Source: Phormidesmis sp963710175
Lineage (GTDB): Bacteria; Cyanobacteriota; Cyanobacteriia; Phormidesmidales; Phormidesmidaceae
DNA: 64,000 nt
Direction: 5' to 3'
Assembly (NCBI GenBank): GCA_963710175.1
Contig: CAVPZC010000001.1
Coordinates: 124,001 to 188,000, forward strand
Every line of letters starts with the position of its first letter. Positions within the stretch are counted from its first letter, which is position 1. The translations under genes were made by a program, and so were the position numbers. The notes under the pieces are model-generated. The model was not told where the DNA came from. It saw only the letters and a list, made by a program, of their open reading frames with translations, and did not search any database. Shown piece by piece: positions 51,299 through 60,059 of the stretch.

Positions 51299-52636
51299 AT
51301 GATGACGGTTCCTAGAACAATTTGCGTTGGTTTTCTCGCTTTGATTGTGATTGGTACGCTGCTGTTGATGTTGCCGCTAGCTACAGCTAGCGGTGAGTGG
51401 AATAATCCTCTGGTGGCGCTATTTACGGCGACCTCAGCGGTTTGTGTGACTGGGCTGATCGTCGTCGATACGGGTACTTATTTCTCATCTTTTGGTCAAG
51501 TCATTGTGCTGGCGCTGATTCAGTTTGGCGGTCTGGGCTATATGACGGCGACTACGCTGCTGCTGCTGCTGGTGGGCCGGCGGCTGGGCTTAAAGGATCG
51601 TTTGGCCATTCAGCAGGCGATGGAAACCTCTGAGCTGGCTAACGTCAAGATGCTGCTGATCTCGATTGTTTCAATGACGCTAATTTTTGAGCTGACGGGG
51701 GCGTTTTGCCTGCTGCTGACGTTTACCGAGCGGTTCAGCTTTGGGCAGGCGCTATGGCTCGCTATTTTTCATAGTGTCAGCGCGTTTAATAATGCCGGGT
51801 TTAGCTTGTTTTCTGACAGTCTGGTGCAGTATGCCGAAAACGCCTGGCCAATAGCGGTGATTTCAGCGCTGGTTATTCTCGGGGGCATCGGCTACCAGGT
51901 AATTATGGAAGCATTTATGTGGGCGCGCGATCGCCTGCGTATGCGTCAGGAGCGCATTGTGTTTTCACTGCACTTTAAGATTGTCACCAGCACGACGCTA
52001 TTTTTGCTGGTGCTGGGTACGGTCGCCTTTTTGCTGATTGAATTTGACAATCCCGATACGCTAGCAGGGAAAGGCTTTGGGGCTCAGGTTCTGCTAGCAG
52101 GGTTTCAGTCGGTTATTACCCGCACCGCCGGATTTAATTCAATTGATATCGGCAAGATGGAAGCGAGTTCTTTGTTTATGGCGATCGCCTTAATGTTTGT
52201 CGGGGCCAGCCCTGGCAGCACCGGTGGCGGCATCAAAACCACCACCCTGCGAATTCTCCTCATCTGCACCCGCACCGCCCTCAGAGGCAAAGAAGAAGTG
52301 AACTGCTATCAGCGGCAAATCCCGATGCTGCGAGTCCTCAAAGCAATGTCAGTCGTGGTAGCCTCAGCCATGAGCGTCGTGATCATCACCACCTGCATTT
52401 CCCTCACCGACCCAACCGTATCCTTTATCAAGCTTTTGTTTGAGTCGGTTTCAGCCTTTGCCACAGTCGGCCTCTCAACCGGCATCACGGCAGAGCTGTC
52501 TACCCTGGGTCAGCTATTTCTCATCGTCACAATGTACATTGGCCGGGTCGGTGTTTTGCTGTTGATGGCCGCCATCTTAGGCGATCCTAGCCCTACCGCC
52601 ATTCACTATCCCGAAGAAGATCTCCTGACTGGCTGA
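51299..52636 (+). CDS. ktrB: Potassium uptake channel subunit, KtrB/TrkH type
   Basis: Membrane pore of a sodium- or ATP-gated potassium uptake system. At 445 residues it has the four pore-loop repeats of the superfamily: TATSAVCVTGLIVVDTG, FHSVSAFNNAGFSLF, ITRTAGFNSID and SVSAFATVGLSTGIT, each with the filter glycine, plus the gating segment GGGIKTTT-like GASPGSTGGGIKTTTL. The KtrA regulatory subunit is not adjacent. Starts with ATG ATG; either is possible. Confidence 0.92.
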   Translation: MMTVPRTICVGFLALIVIGTLLLMLPLATASGEWNNPLVALFTATSAVCVTGLIVVDTGTYFSSFGQVIVLALIQFGGLGYMTATTLLLLLVGRRLGLKDRLAIQQAMETSELANVKMLLISIVSMTLIFELTGAFCLLLTFTERFSFGQALWLAIFHSVSAFNNAGFSLFSDSLVQYAENAWPIAVISALVILGGIGYQVIMEAFMWARDRLRMRQERIVFSLHFKIVTSTTLFLLVLGTVAFLLIEFDNPDTLAGKGFGAQVLLAGFQSVITRTAGFNSIDIGKMEASSLFMAIALMFVGASPGSTGGGIKTTTLRILLICTRTALRGKEEVNCYQRQIPMLRVLKAMSVVVASAMSVVIITTCISLTDPTVSFIKLLFESVSAFATVGLSTGITAELSTLGQLFLIVTMYIGRVGVLLLMAAILGDPSPTAIHYPEEDLLTG

Positions 52637-52638
52637 AG

Positions 52639-53181
52639 TCACAGCCCCTTGAGCCTCTGGGTATTCTCCACCAGGCTTTTGGCAAATTCATCAAACCGCT
52701 GCGAGAGCTTTTCGTCTTTTAGCTGCCCTTCGCTATCAAAGGCGTCCCAAGCTTGGCCGATGGCGATTTGCTCAGGAATTGCCCAAGCGTGCACCCACCG
52801 CATAATCAGTCGCATGTCGTTGAGCGCGTTGCTGTTAGGCTGGCCGCCCAGCACGCTGATAAAGCCAGTAACTTTATCGCTGAGCTGCTCAAAGCTCATC
52901 AGATCTAGCGCATTTTTGATCACGCCGCTAACGCTGCCGTGGTACTCAGGAGTCGATAAAATTAGCGCATCTGCATCTTTTACGGTCGTTTGCAGGATGG
53001 CTGCATCTGGATAATCTGGATAGTCACTGCCGCCGTCGCAAAAGGGCAGGTTCATTTCCTTTAAGTCTAGAACCTGAACCTCTGCGCCCAGATTTTTCGC
53101 CCGCTCGGCAGCTATGTGTAGCGCCTGCATACTGTACGAGTCTGTTCTCAGGCTGCCACCAATGCCAACAATTTTTACCAT
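52639..53181 (-). CDS. NADPH-dependent FMN reductase family protein
   Basis: A 180-residue flavodoxin-like reductase. The FMN phosphate loop GIGGSLRTDSYSMQAL opens the protein, and STPEYHGSVSGVIKNALD is the second flavin motif of the SsuE/ArsH/azoreductase family. Substrates may be free flavin, quinones or chromate; the sequence does not tell. It ends 2 bp from the end of ktrB (convergent), with no room for a terminator between them. Confidence 0.9.
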   Translation of the reverse strand: MVKIVGIGGSLRTDSYSMQALHIAAERAKNLGAEVQVLDLKEMNLPFCDGGSDYPDYPDAAILQTTVKDADALILSTPEYHGSVSGVIKNALDLMSFEQLSDKVTGFISVLGGQPNSNALNDMRLIMRWVHAWAIPEQIAIGQAWDAFDSEGQLKDEKLSQRFDEFAKSLVENTQRLKGL

Positions 53182-53279
53182 GTTTAATTAATGCGGTTAG
53201 TGTCTTGATTACTCTGTCAGGCTTTCAATCGGTTAGTAGTCAGTAGCCGGTTCGACTGCTTAGACATATAGCTTAGACA

Positions 53280-53377
53280 TATAGCAAAGTAAGGATGACT
53301 TTGCGAGTCGAGTTGCCTGTTGTCAGGTAACGGTTTCAGCCGATAAAAGTGTCTTAAGCAGCTCGACAGGAGCTGCA
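53280..53377. repeat. Structured intergenic repeat, family A copy 3
   Basis: About 98 bp. GCAAAGT/ACTTTGC forms the first hairpin and GTCGAGTTGC/GCAGCTCGAC the second (one G-U pair). The ends TATAGC and GCTGCA pair imperfectly. The interior (GTTTCAGCCGATAAAAGTGT) is very close to copies 1 and 2. Confidence 0.85.
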
Positions 53378-53395
53378 ACTTTAGATTAAGCATAG

Positions 53396-53430
53396 TCAAA
53401 AAAAGAGGTCACCTGCTACAGGCAACCTCC
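53396..53430 (-). terminator. Rho-independent terminator of heme oxygenase
   Basis: On the minus strand, GAGGT..CCTG pairs with CAGG..ACCTC around a 3-nt loop and is followed by a run of seven T. It is 50 bp beyond the heme oxygenase stop. Confidence 0.8.
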
Positions 53431-53480
53431 CACATAAATAACCAGAGACACTTAGAAACGAATGATCACACCTAATCAAT

Positions 53481-54197
53481 CTAGCCTTCGGTAGCTAGTT
53501 CGGTGCTACCGCGACGGCGACCGCCCGTGAGGCTGTTAAACAGCATGACGCCAATAGCTTTCACCAGGTTACCTTCCAGTTCTTGGAATAGCTCCATATT
53601 AATGCCAAAGGCGTCGTTGGCTTCCTCGACGATGGCATCTGCTGTGGCCTCGTCTACAGGCGCTTCACCTAGAGACGCACGGTACTGGTCTTTAAAGGCT
53701 TTCTCATCTTCGATAGAAGGAAACTCATAAAAGGCAACGCCATCGCTGCCCGATAGGTTCATCGCTCTTTGAGAAATGTTTTTGAGGATTTGGCCACCAG
53801 AAAGATCGCCCAGATAGCGAGTGTAGGAGTGACCGACTAGCAGCTCAGGCCGAGTTGCCGAAATTTCGCGAATACGGTCTACGTACTTCTGCCCACCTTT
53901 TGATAAGACGATCTGGTCGCGCCAGTTACTGCCGTAGTAAAAAGCTAGATCCTCTTCTAAGCTGGCTTTGCGATTGAGCTTAGGAAAATATATCTTGGAA
54001 ACAATCGGGTGATTCTTGTGCTTTTCTAGCTCCTCTTCCATCGCAGAGTAGATAAAGTAAAAGTTGCCCACTAGCTTGCGGTAGGACTTTTTCTCGACTA
54101 CACCCCGCAAAAAGCATCGAACAAATCCGACGTTTTCGGCCATAGTGTGAGCTTTTTTAGTGCCCTCACGGAGCTGGGTGGCTAAATTGTTGCTCAT
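53481..54197 (-). CDS. ho1: Heme oxygenase (biliverdin-forming)
   Basis: Ferredoxin-dependent heme oxygenase opens heme to biliverdin, the precursor of phycobilins. The 238-residue protein is all-helical with the proximal histidine in KAHTMAENVGFVRCFLRG (H17), the YFIYSAMEEEL helix, and the distal glycine helix in YLGDLSGGQILKN. It is standard for cyanobacterial HO1. The end has a short basic segment (GGRRRGST). Own terminator downstream. Confidence 0.96.
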   Translation of the reverse strand: MSNNLATQLREGTKKAHTMAENVGFVRCFLRGVVEKKSYRKLVGNFYFIYSAMEEELEKHKNHPIVSKIYFPKLNRKASLEEDLAFYYGSNWRDQIVLSKGGQKYVDRIREISATRPELLVGHSYTRYLGDLSGGQILKNISQRAMNLSGSDGVAFYEFPSIEDEKAFKDQYRASLGEAPVDEATADAIVEEANDAFGINMELFQELEGNLVKAIGVMLFNSLTGGRRRGSTELATEG

Positions 54198-54323
54198 GTT
54201 CTTTAAATATCTCTAACTTGTGAAAAACCAGAATTTGCCCGTCTTCCTTAAAGCTTAGAGGGCTAGCTCTACCCTAAGAAAGATTTCGCAACATTTTTTC
54301 ATGTTGTACCAGTGAATAAGAGA

Positions 54324-54358
54324 AAAGAACTCCCCCTGCTAGAGCAGCAGGCGGAGTC
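54324..54358 (-). terminator. Terminator of gyrB
   Basis: ACTCC-C-CCTGCT (54329-54340) and AGCAGG-C-GGAGT (54346-54357) form an 11-bp stem with one C/C bulge. On the minus strand it is followed by TCTTTTCTC. It is about 65 bp beyond the gyrB stop. Confidence 0.65.
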
Positions 54359-54424
54359 TGTTGTAGTCATCGAGATATCGGAACCAGCTGACCATTTGAG
54401 AAAGACGGCTCAGATGTGTAGATA

Positions 54425-56362
54425 TTAGATGTCTAGATCAGCCATGTTGAGCCGGGGACCGTAGGTTTCGATAAATTCGCGGCGGGGGGCAACGCGATCG
54501 CCCATCAGTACCGTAAAGATCCGATCAGCTTCCGCCGCATCTTCAATCTCTATCCGCTTTAGCGTGCGTGACTCTGGATTCATTGTCGTGTCCCACAGCT
54601 GCTGCGGCATCATTTCGCCTAGGCCCTTGAATCGCTGGATATTGTACTTGGCGTTGGCGGGCATGGCCTCAATCCCGTCTTCCAGCTCGCGCTCGCTGTA
54701 GCAGTAGGTGTGGTTACGGCCCCGCTCCAGCTTGTAAAGCGGCGGGCAGGCGATGTAGATATAGCCCTGGTCAACCAAATCGCGCTGATAGCGATAGAAA
54801 AAGGTCAGCAGCAGCGTGCGAATGTGCGAGCCGTCCACATCGGCATCGGTCATCAGGCAAATGCGGTGGTAGCGCAGATTGGCTGGGTCGAAATCTTCGC
54901 CTTTGATGCCGAGGCCCAGCGCTGTAATCAGCGACTGCACTTCGTTGTTTTTGTAGATTTTTGAGTCGTCGGTTTTTTCGATGTTGAGGATTTTGCCTCG
55001 CAGCGGCAAGATGGCTTGAAACCGGCGATCACGCCCCTGCTTAGCACTGCCGCCCGCAGAATCTCCCTCCACGATGAAAATCTCCGACTCGCTCGGATCG
55101 CGCGAGCTACAGTCAGCTAGCTTGCCTGGCAGCGTAGAAGACTCCAGCACCGACTTACGACGCACCAAGTCGCGGGCCTTCTTCGCCGCCTCTGCCGCGT
55201 TAAAAGCCTGAATAGCCTTCTCCAAAATGGCATCGGCCACACTCGGGTTAAAATCCAGATACTCAGAGAGGGCTTCGCCTACCAGAGAATCCACAATACC
55301 CCGCACCTCAGTATTGCCTAGCTTGGTTTTGGTTTGGCCTTCAAACTCCGGGTCGGGTACCTTGACCGAAACAACTGCTGTCAGACCCTCACGGATGTTT
55401 TCCCCGGCCATGTTCGACTCGGTGTCTTTGCGCTTTTTGCGCTTGCGAGCAAACACGTTCAGCGTGCGGGTGAGAACGGCTTTGAGCCCCTCTAGATGAG
55501 TGCCGCCATCGACGGTGCGAATGTTATTGGCAAAGCCCAGCAAATTGTCAGAAAAGGCATCGCTGCACCACTGCAAAGCCGCCTCAACCTGCACGCCGTT
55601 TTTATCAGAATTGACGTAGATAACGTCGGGGTGCAGCGGCTCTTTACCGCTGTTGATGTACTCTACGTACTCTTTAATGCCGCCTTCGTAGCAATAGTGA
55701 GAAACTCGCGGCTGCTTAGCCTTAGTTAGCTCCAGACGAAAGTCCGTAAAGGTAATGTCTACGCCTGCATTCAGGTAGGCTAGCTCCCGCAGTCGGCTAG
55801 CCAGCGTGTCGTAGTCAAACTCCACGGTGTGAGTAAAAATAGTTGCATCGGGCTTGAAGATGACCTGAGTTCCGGTGCGGCTGTTGCCTTTTTTGGTTTT
55901 CAGGCTGCCGATGGGGTTGCCTTGCTCAAAGCGCTGCGTGTGGACTTTGCCCTCGCGCCAAACGGTGACTTCTACCCACTCAGAGAGGGCATTGACCACT
56001 GAGACGCCGACACCGTGTAAGCCACCCGACACCTTGTAGCCGCTATCGCCGCCAAATTTGCCGCCCGCGTGCAGCACAGTCAGCACTGTTTCGAGTGCCG
56101 ACTTACCTGTACTGGGGTGAATATCGGTGGGAATGCCGCGCCCGTCGTCAATTACTGTGACCGAACCGTCTGCATTGAGCGAAGCGGTAATGTGGTCGCA
56201 GTGACCGGCTAAGGCTTCATCGACAGCGTTATCAACGACTTCGTACACTAGGTGGTGGAGGCCCCTTGGCCCCGTACTGCCGATGTACATTCCTGGCCGC
56301 TTACGGACAGGCTCAAGCCCTTCTAAAACCTGAATCTGCTGAGCACCGTAGCTATTTGCCAT
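54425..56362 (-). CDS. gyrB: DNA gyrase subunit B
   Basis: GyrB is the ATPase subunit that powers negative supercoiling. At 645 residues it is the compact form normal outside enterobacteria. GHKL motifs: VVDNAVDEALAGHCD, VIDDGRGIPTDIHP, GLHGVGVSVVNALS. Transducer lysine region around QTKTKLGNTEVR. TOPRIM: EIFIVEGDSAGGSAKQGRD and RICLMTDADVDGSHIRTLLLTF with the metal-binding Asp pair. Divergent from miaA. Confidence 0.98.
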   Translation of the reverse strand: MANSYGAQQIQVLEGLEPVRKRPGMYIGSTGPRGLHHLVYEVVDNAVDEALAGHCDHITASLNADGSVTVIDDGRGIPTDIHPSTGKSALETVLTVLHAGGKFGGDSGYKVSGGLHGVGVSVVNALSEWVEVTVWREGKVHTQRFEQGNPIGSLKTKKGNSRTGTQVIFKPDATIFTHTVEFDYDTLASRLRELAYLNAGVDITFTDFRLELTKAKQPRVSHYCYEGGIKEYVEYINSGKEPLHPDVIYVNSDKNGVQVEAALQWCSDAFSDNLLGFANNIRTVDGGTHLEGLKAVLTRTLNVFARKRKKRKDTESNMAGENIREGLTAVVSVKVPDPEFEGQTKTKLGNTEVRGIVDSLVGEALSEYLDFNPSVADAILEKAIQAFNAAEAAKKARDLVRRKSVLESSTLPGKLADCSSRDPSESEIFIVEGDSAGGSAKQGRDRRFQAILPLRGKILNIEKTDDSKIYKNNEVQSLITALGLGIKGEDFDPANLRYHRICLMTDADVDGSHIRTLLLTFFYRYQRDLVDQGYIYIACPPLYKLERGRNHTYCYSERELEDGIEAMPANAKYNIQRFKGLGEMMPQQLWDTTMNPESRTLKRIEIEDAAEADRIFTVLMGDRVAPRREFIETYGPRLNMADLDI

Positions 56363-56618
56363 ACAATCTTCTCCTGAGGTCAGTAGTGACCGCTCCTCTT
56401 TGGCTCGTTTTGTCTGTTCTCAGACTTGTTTGAAAAGCCCTACAAGGCCGATGTGAACCAACAAAACGACAATCCGCCTACGGATTCTAGCACAAAGGCA
56501 TTAAAAGCGATTTTAGAGCAGTTTCAGAGAACTTCTCTAAAAGGGGTCATAGTCGCCTTTTTAACTCCGTAGCGATAATCCATCTATCTACCCGCTGTTC
56601 CCTTCTCTTATATATTGG

Positions 56619-57581
56619 GTGAATTATTGCTTGAGTAGCTTGCTAGATAGTTCCTTTGTACCATCTTTAATTATAGTAGTTGGTCCGACTGCTGTGGGTA
56701 AGTCCGGACTGGCCATGACGCTTGCCCGTCAGTGGCCTGCTGCTATTCTCAGTGCTGACTCCAGGCAGGTTTACCGGGAGTTTGATATTGGTACCGCTAA
56801 GCCGCCTGTGAGCGATCGCCAACAAGTCCCTCACTACTTTGTCGATATTTGCGATCCTACGGAGAGGCTGACGGTAGCCGACTATCAGCAGCAGGCTCAG
56901 GCGGCAATTGCTCAGATGCATCAGTGCGGCAGTCAAATGCCGCTTTTGGTCGGGGGTACCGGACTCTATATTGATGCCGTTGCTAAAGGATTGAAAATGC
57001 CTCGGGTGCCGCCTCAGCTAGAGCTGCGATCGCAGCTAACTAATCTCGGTCAACCTCAGTGCTACGCACTTTTGCAGCAGGTAGATCCGGCAGCAGGCGA
57101 TCGCATCCACCCGAACGATCCGGTGCGAACCCTGAGGGCGCTAGAAGTTTACTATGTCACCGGGCGAACCATTTCGAGCCAGCAAGGAAAAAATCCGCCA
57201 GACTATCCGATCTTATATATAGGACTGAGCTGCGAGCCGGATGGATTGCGATCGCGCATCGTCACCCGTACCCATCAGATGGTCGAAGCTGGATTTGCAG
57301 ATGAAGTGGCCCAGCTGATTGAAAAATATGGATCGGCGCTGTCTCTGTTAAAGACGCTGGGCTACGCTGAGATGCAGCAATATCTGAGAGGAGACGTCTC
57401 ACTAGAAACGGCGGTTGAGCAGATTGTGCAGCACACCTGCCAGTTTGCTAAGCGCCAGCGCACCTGGTTTCACAAAGAGCCACGCATTGAATGGTTTACC
57501 GCTAATGACCCGACTCTAAAGGAGCAGGTATTAGCGCGGACTGAGCAGTTTATTCGATTTACCGCTGCCAGTGAGACTTGA
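56619..57581 (+). CDS. miaA: tRNA dimethylallyltransferase
   Basis: MiaA adds the isopentenyl group to A37 of tRNAs reading UNN codons. The 320-residue protein has the P-loop IIVVGPTAVGKSGLA, SADSRQVYREFDIGTAKP, VGGTGLYIDAV and the tRNA-binding FAKRQRTWFHKEP. The frame uses a GTG at 56619 with about 15 extra residues before the usual start of homology; no ATG lies nearer. The last 23 bp overlap the convergent GTPase gene. Confidence 0.95.
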   Translation: MNYCLSSLLDSSFVPSLIIVVGPTAVGKSGLAMTLARQWPAAILSADSRQVYREFDIGTAKPPVSDRQQVPHYFVDICDPTERLTVADYQQQAQAAIAQMHQCGSQMPLLVGGTGLYIDAVAKGLKMPRVPPQLELRSQLTNLGQPQCYALLQQVDPAAGDRIHPNDPVRTLRALEVYYVTGRTISSQQGKNPPDYPILYIGLSCEPDGLRSRIVTRTHQMVEAGFADEVAQLIEKYGSALSLLKTLGYAEMQQYLRGDVSLETAVEQIVQHTCQFAKRQRTWFHKEPRIEWFTANDPTLKEQVLARTEQFIRFTAASET

Positions 57582-59001
57582 AGTCGAGCTTGGCGGTGAG
57601 TTCGCTGCGAATTTGGCTCATAATTGAGTCTTCGTCTAGCTCGCTGAGGATTTGGGCGACGACGGCCTTGGGGCTGCCCGCTCCCCAGGTGGCACCGTTG
57701 GCCAGATAGGTTTTAGTGACCTGGGCGATCGCATAGGTAGACACCCCAGACACCGCTGCCTGTGTCAAAGCAACTGATACATAGGGCGTCGCCGTCAGCC
57801 CCCCAGTGGGAATGGCCGCTGCTGCCAAAACGCTCTTGAGCCCGCTCAGGCCAAAGCTAATCACCAGTTCACTCGCGGTGAGTCCGCCCATCGCCAAGGC
57901 AATTTTCTGCAAAAGCTGAGCCGCTCCTTGCTGGGTCATCTCTAGTCCGTAGAGCCGGGCCAGCACCACGATTAGGGCAATGTCAATCGCTGCGCCGCTG
58001 AGTAAATCGACGACTGTAATCGGGTTGAGGGCAACGGCGATAGATTTGGTAATCACTGTTTTCCAAATGGTGTCATCGGCAGCGCGATCGCGGACAGCCA
58101 GTTTTTGAACGACTACCTGCTGATTGATTTCATCGGCATAGAGCAGCGTATTCAGCGCGACTAGGGCTTTGCCTTCCCGCTGCAAAATTTCTAAAATCTT
58201 CACCTTCAGGGCGCTAACGTCGGGCGTGCCGCGCTCGGTCTGAGCGGTAAGCTGTCCATCGGCAGATCTAGCCGCCTGCGTTACCAGCGGGGCGGCAGCC
58301 GCCGTCACTAAGTTGCCAGACGGCAGCAGGCCCGCCAGTCGGTCTTCTCGTAGCGTCGCTAAAATCTGCTCGCGGTCAAAAGCAGGATACTGATCGACCT
58401 TATTAAACACCAGCAAAATCGGTTTACCGGCGCTGTGCAGTTCGCTAAGCGCCGTGTATTCCAACTGAGTGAGGTCGCCTGCGATGACAAAGAGAATGAG
58501 GTCAGCTTGGTGGGCAATCTTTTGGGCGATCGCCTGCCGCGCATCGCCATCTACTTCATCGATTCCCGGCGTATCGATGAGCTCTACCCGCGCAGCCTGC
58601 TGGCTAGAGAGCGTAGCCCGGTAAATATCTGCTTCAAACTCATCTGTATCTACTTGCCAGGCGACGCTTTCGGCCTGCCGGGTAACGCCGTGAAGTGGCC
58701 CAGTCTGAAAAATGGGCTGACCGACTAAAGCATTGAGCAAAGATGACTTGCCCCGACCAACCATGCCAAATACGGCAATGTGAACCACCTGATTTTCTAG
58801 CTTATGGAGCACGCTATGGAGATGGTGAATCTCGGTTTCTAACCCGGCCTGTTCGCGCGGGGAGAGGTCCAGCTTGCTGATGAGAGTGGTGACAGCCGCG
58901 ATCGCCTGCTGATATTGCAAATCAGCTGCAATCTGCCCGAATTCTAATTGAGACTGAGAATGTGTTCCAGCCGTTGACGGCTGCGGAGATAGTTCACCCA
59001 T
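57559..59001 (-). CDS. GTPase with C-terminal DUF697-like membrane domain
   Basis: A 480-residue Era/dynamin-like GTPase. G1 GMVGRGKSSLLNAL (about residue 82), G3 DTPGIDEVDGDA, G4 LVFNKVDQ. The C-terminal half (about 330-470) is hydrophobic and Gly/Ala-rich with several membrane-associated helices (NPITVVDLLSGAAIDIALIV, GGLTASELVISFGLSGLKSV), as in DUF697 proteins. Homologues occur across cyanobacteria and are thought to act at membranes; no reaction beyond GTP hydrolysis is known. Its 3' end overlaps that of miaA. Confidence 0.88.
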   Translation of the reverse strand: MGELSPQPSTAGTHSQSQLEFGQIAADLQYQQAIAAVTTLISKLDLSPREQAGLETEIHHLHSVLHKLENQVVHIAVFGMVGRGKSSLLNALVGQPIFQTGPLHGVTRQAESVAWQVDTDEFEADIYRATLSSQQAARVELIDTPGIDEVDGDARQAIAQKIAHQADLILFVIAGDLTQLEYTALSELHSAGKPILLVFNKVDQYPAFDREQILATLREDRLAGLLPSGNLVTAAAAPLVTQAARSADGQLTAQTERGTPDVSALKVKILEILQREGKALVALNTLLYADEINQQVVVQKLAVRDRAADDTIWKTVITKSIAVALNPITVVDLLSGAAIDIALIVVLARLYGLEMTQQGAAQLLQKIALAMGGLTASELVISFGLSGLKSVLAAAAIPTGGLTATPYVSVALTQAAVSGVSTYAIAQVTKTYLANGATWGAGSPKAVVAQILSELDEDSIMSQIRSELTAKLDFKSHWQR

Positions 59002-59331
59002 AGGATCGGTAGGCGCTGTGAATGTCCAAATCAGTCAATTGACCCATTAAAAAGTCTCACCTACCCTATAAGCATAGTTACCAGCCAGCAGATTGGGGGA
59101 CGGTCGATAGCCGGACAACCGATCTCAAATCGCTTTAAACACAGGCTGCCAAAAAAATGCCAAAAGCGACACAGAAAATCGCCGATAGACCCCGATAACT
59201 CTTTAAAGGTATATTTCAGCCCTCTCGTGAGTCGTTCAAACAGCGCTGCTGTGAGGATGGTGGCATCAGCCGGAGGATGTCATTAATTAGTGAGAGAATA
59301 AAAGTAGTCCATTACAATTGTCTGAGTACTG
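59002..59331. other. Divergent intergenic gap
   Basis: This 330-bp gap between the GTPase and the YbjN-like gene presumably holds both promoters. I see no repeat, RNA gene or defined regulatory site. Confidence 0.4.
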
Positions 59332-59778
59332 ATGGAATTTGAAAGTAATGCGCAGCGGGCCTGCTACCAGCGAATTGTGCCCTGGATAGCAGATCTCTTT
59401 GGTGAATCTGCCGTCGTGTTTGAAGATGAGCCGCTGTTTATCGTTACCATCGGTTCAGCGGTCGCTTCTACTCGGGTAGTGCCCTGGGGTGATAATGATG
59501 CCCTCATTACCACTCGCTCTTTTGTGGTGACTGATATCAACGTCACCCCCGAGCTGAGCTATTACCTGCTGCGCGCTAACAACGGCATTCACTTTGGCCG
59601 CTTTGCCCTCGATGGTGAAAACGACATCGTATTTGAACACAGCTTGGTTGGCTCTACCTGCGACCAAATCGAGCTTAAGCACTCGGTTGCAACGGTCATT
59701 CGCATCGCCGATGACTACGATGATGAAATTGTCGCTCGCTGGGGTGGCCAGAGAGCGCTGGAACGCTGGTCTTCGTAA
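59332..59778 (+). CDS. YbjN-like / type III secretion chaperone-fold protein
   Basis: A 148-residue soluble acidic protein. The pattern PLFIVTIGSAVASTRVVPWGDNDALIT, LSYYLLRANNGIHFGRFALDGENDIVFEHSL (read in parts) is that of YbjN-type proteins, which share the fold of secretion chaperones. Cyanobacterial copies are conserved and their role is unknown. Length is normal; the gene is monocistronic and is followed by the MITE-like element. Confidence 0.8.
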   Translation: MEFESNAQRACYQRIVPWIADLFGESAVVFEDEPLFIVTIGSAVASTRVVPWGDNDALITTRSFVVTDINVTPELSYYLLRANNGIHFGRFALDGENDIVFEHSLVGSTCDQIELKHSVATVIRIADDYDDEIVARWGGQRALERWSS

Positions 59779-59850
59779 GTGATGAGCTGTTTAGACAAGT
59801 GAGCTACGCCTGCGGATCTCCGGCAGTTGAAGCGACCGTTTTACTCAATT

Positions 59851-60059
59851 AACGTCAGTTCGGGATAAGTGATTGCCTGTGATGCCCGACTGTCAGCGCT
59901 TTTTAACACATAGCCTCAAGTAGATCCCCTCTAGAGGGGCGCAGGGGTGGGTTCGGTGTGTAGCGCACGTTGCCGACCCATCCCGACCCTGCGGGCCACC
60001 CTTCCAGAAGGGACTTGCTTCGGGCAATAAGCATGAGTTGCTTATCCCGAACTCAGGTT
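59851..60059. mobile_element. MITE-like element, family B copy 2
   Basis: A 209-bp unit whose 19-bp ends match copy 1 (17354-17572) but in inverted orientation: AACGTCAGTTCGGGATAAG at 59851-59869 and, at 60041-60059, the complement of AACCTGAGTTCGGGATAAG. The interior is GC-rich with CCCCTCTAGAGGGG (about 59926-59939) and is diverged from copy 1. The last base of the element is the third base of the TGA stop of the adjacent minus-strand kinase gene. Confidence 0.75.

Larger units (their letters stand above)
53182..53480. other. Gap with tandem duplication and repeat copy 3
   Basis: This gap between the FMN reductase and heme oxygenase genes contains a direct duplication of 13 bp (TTAGACATATAGC twice, about 53260-53285), which runs straight into repeat family A copy 3, and then the heme oxygenase terminator. 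No coding frame is credible. Confidence 0.6.
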
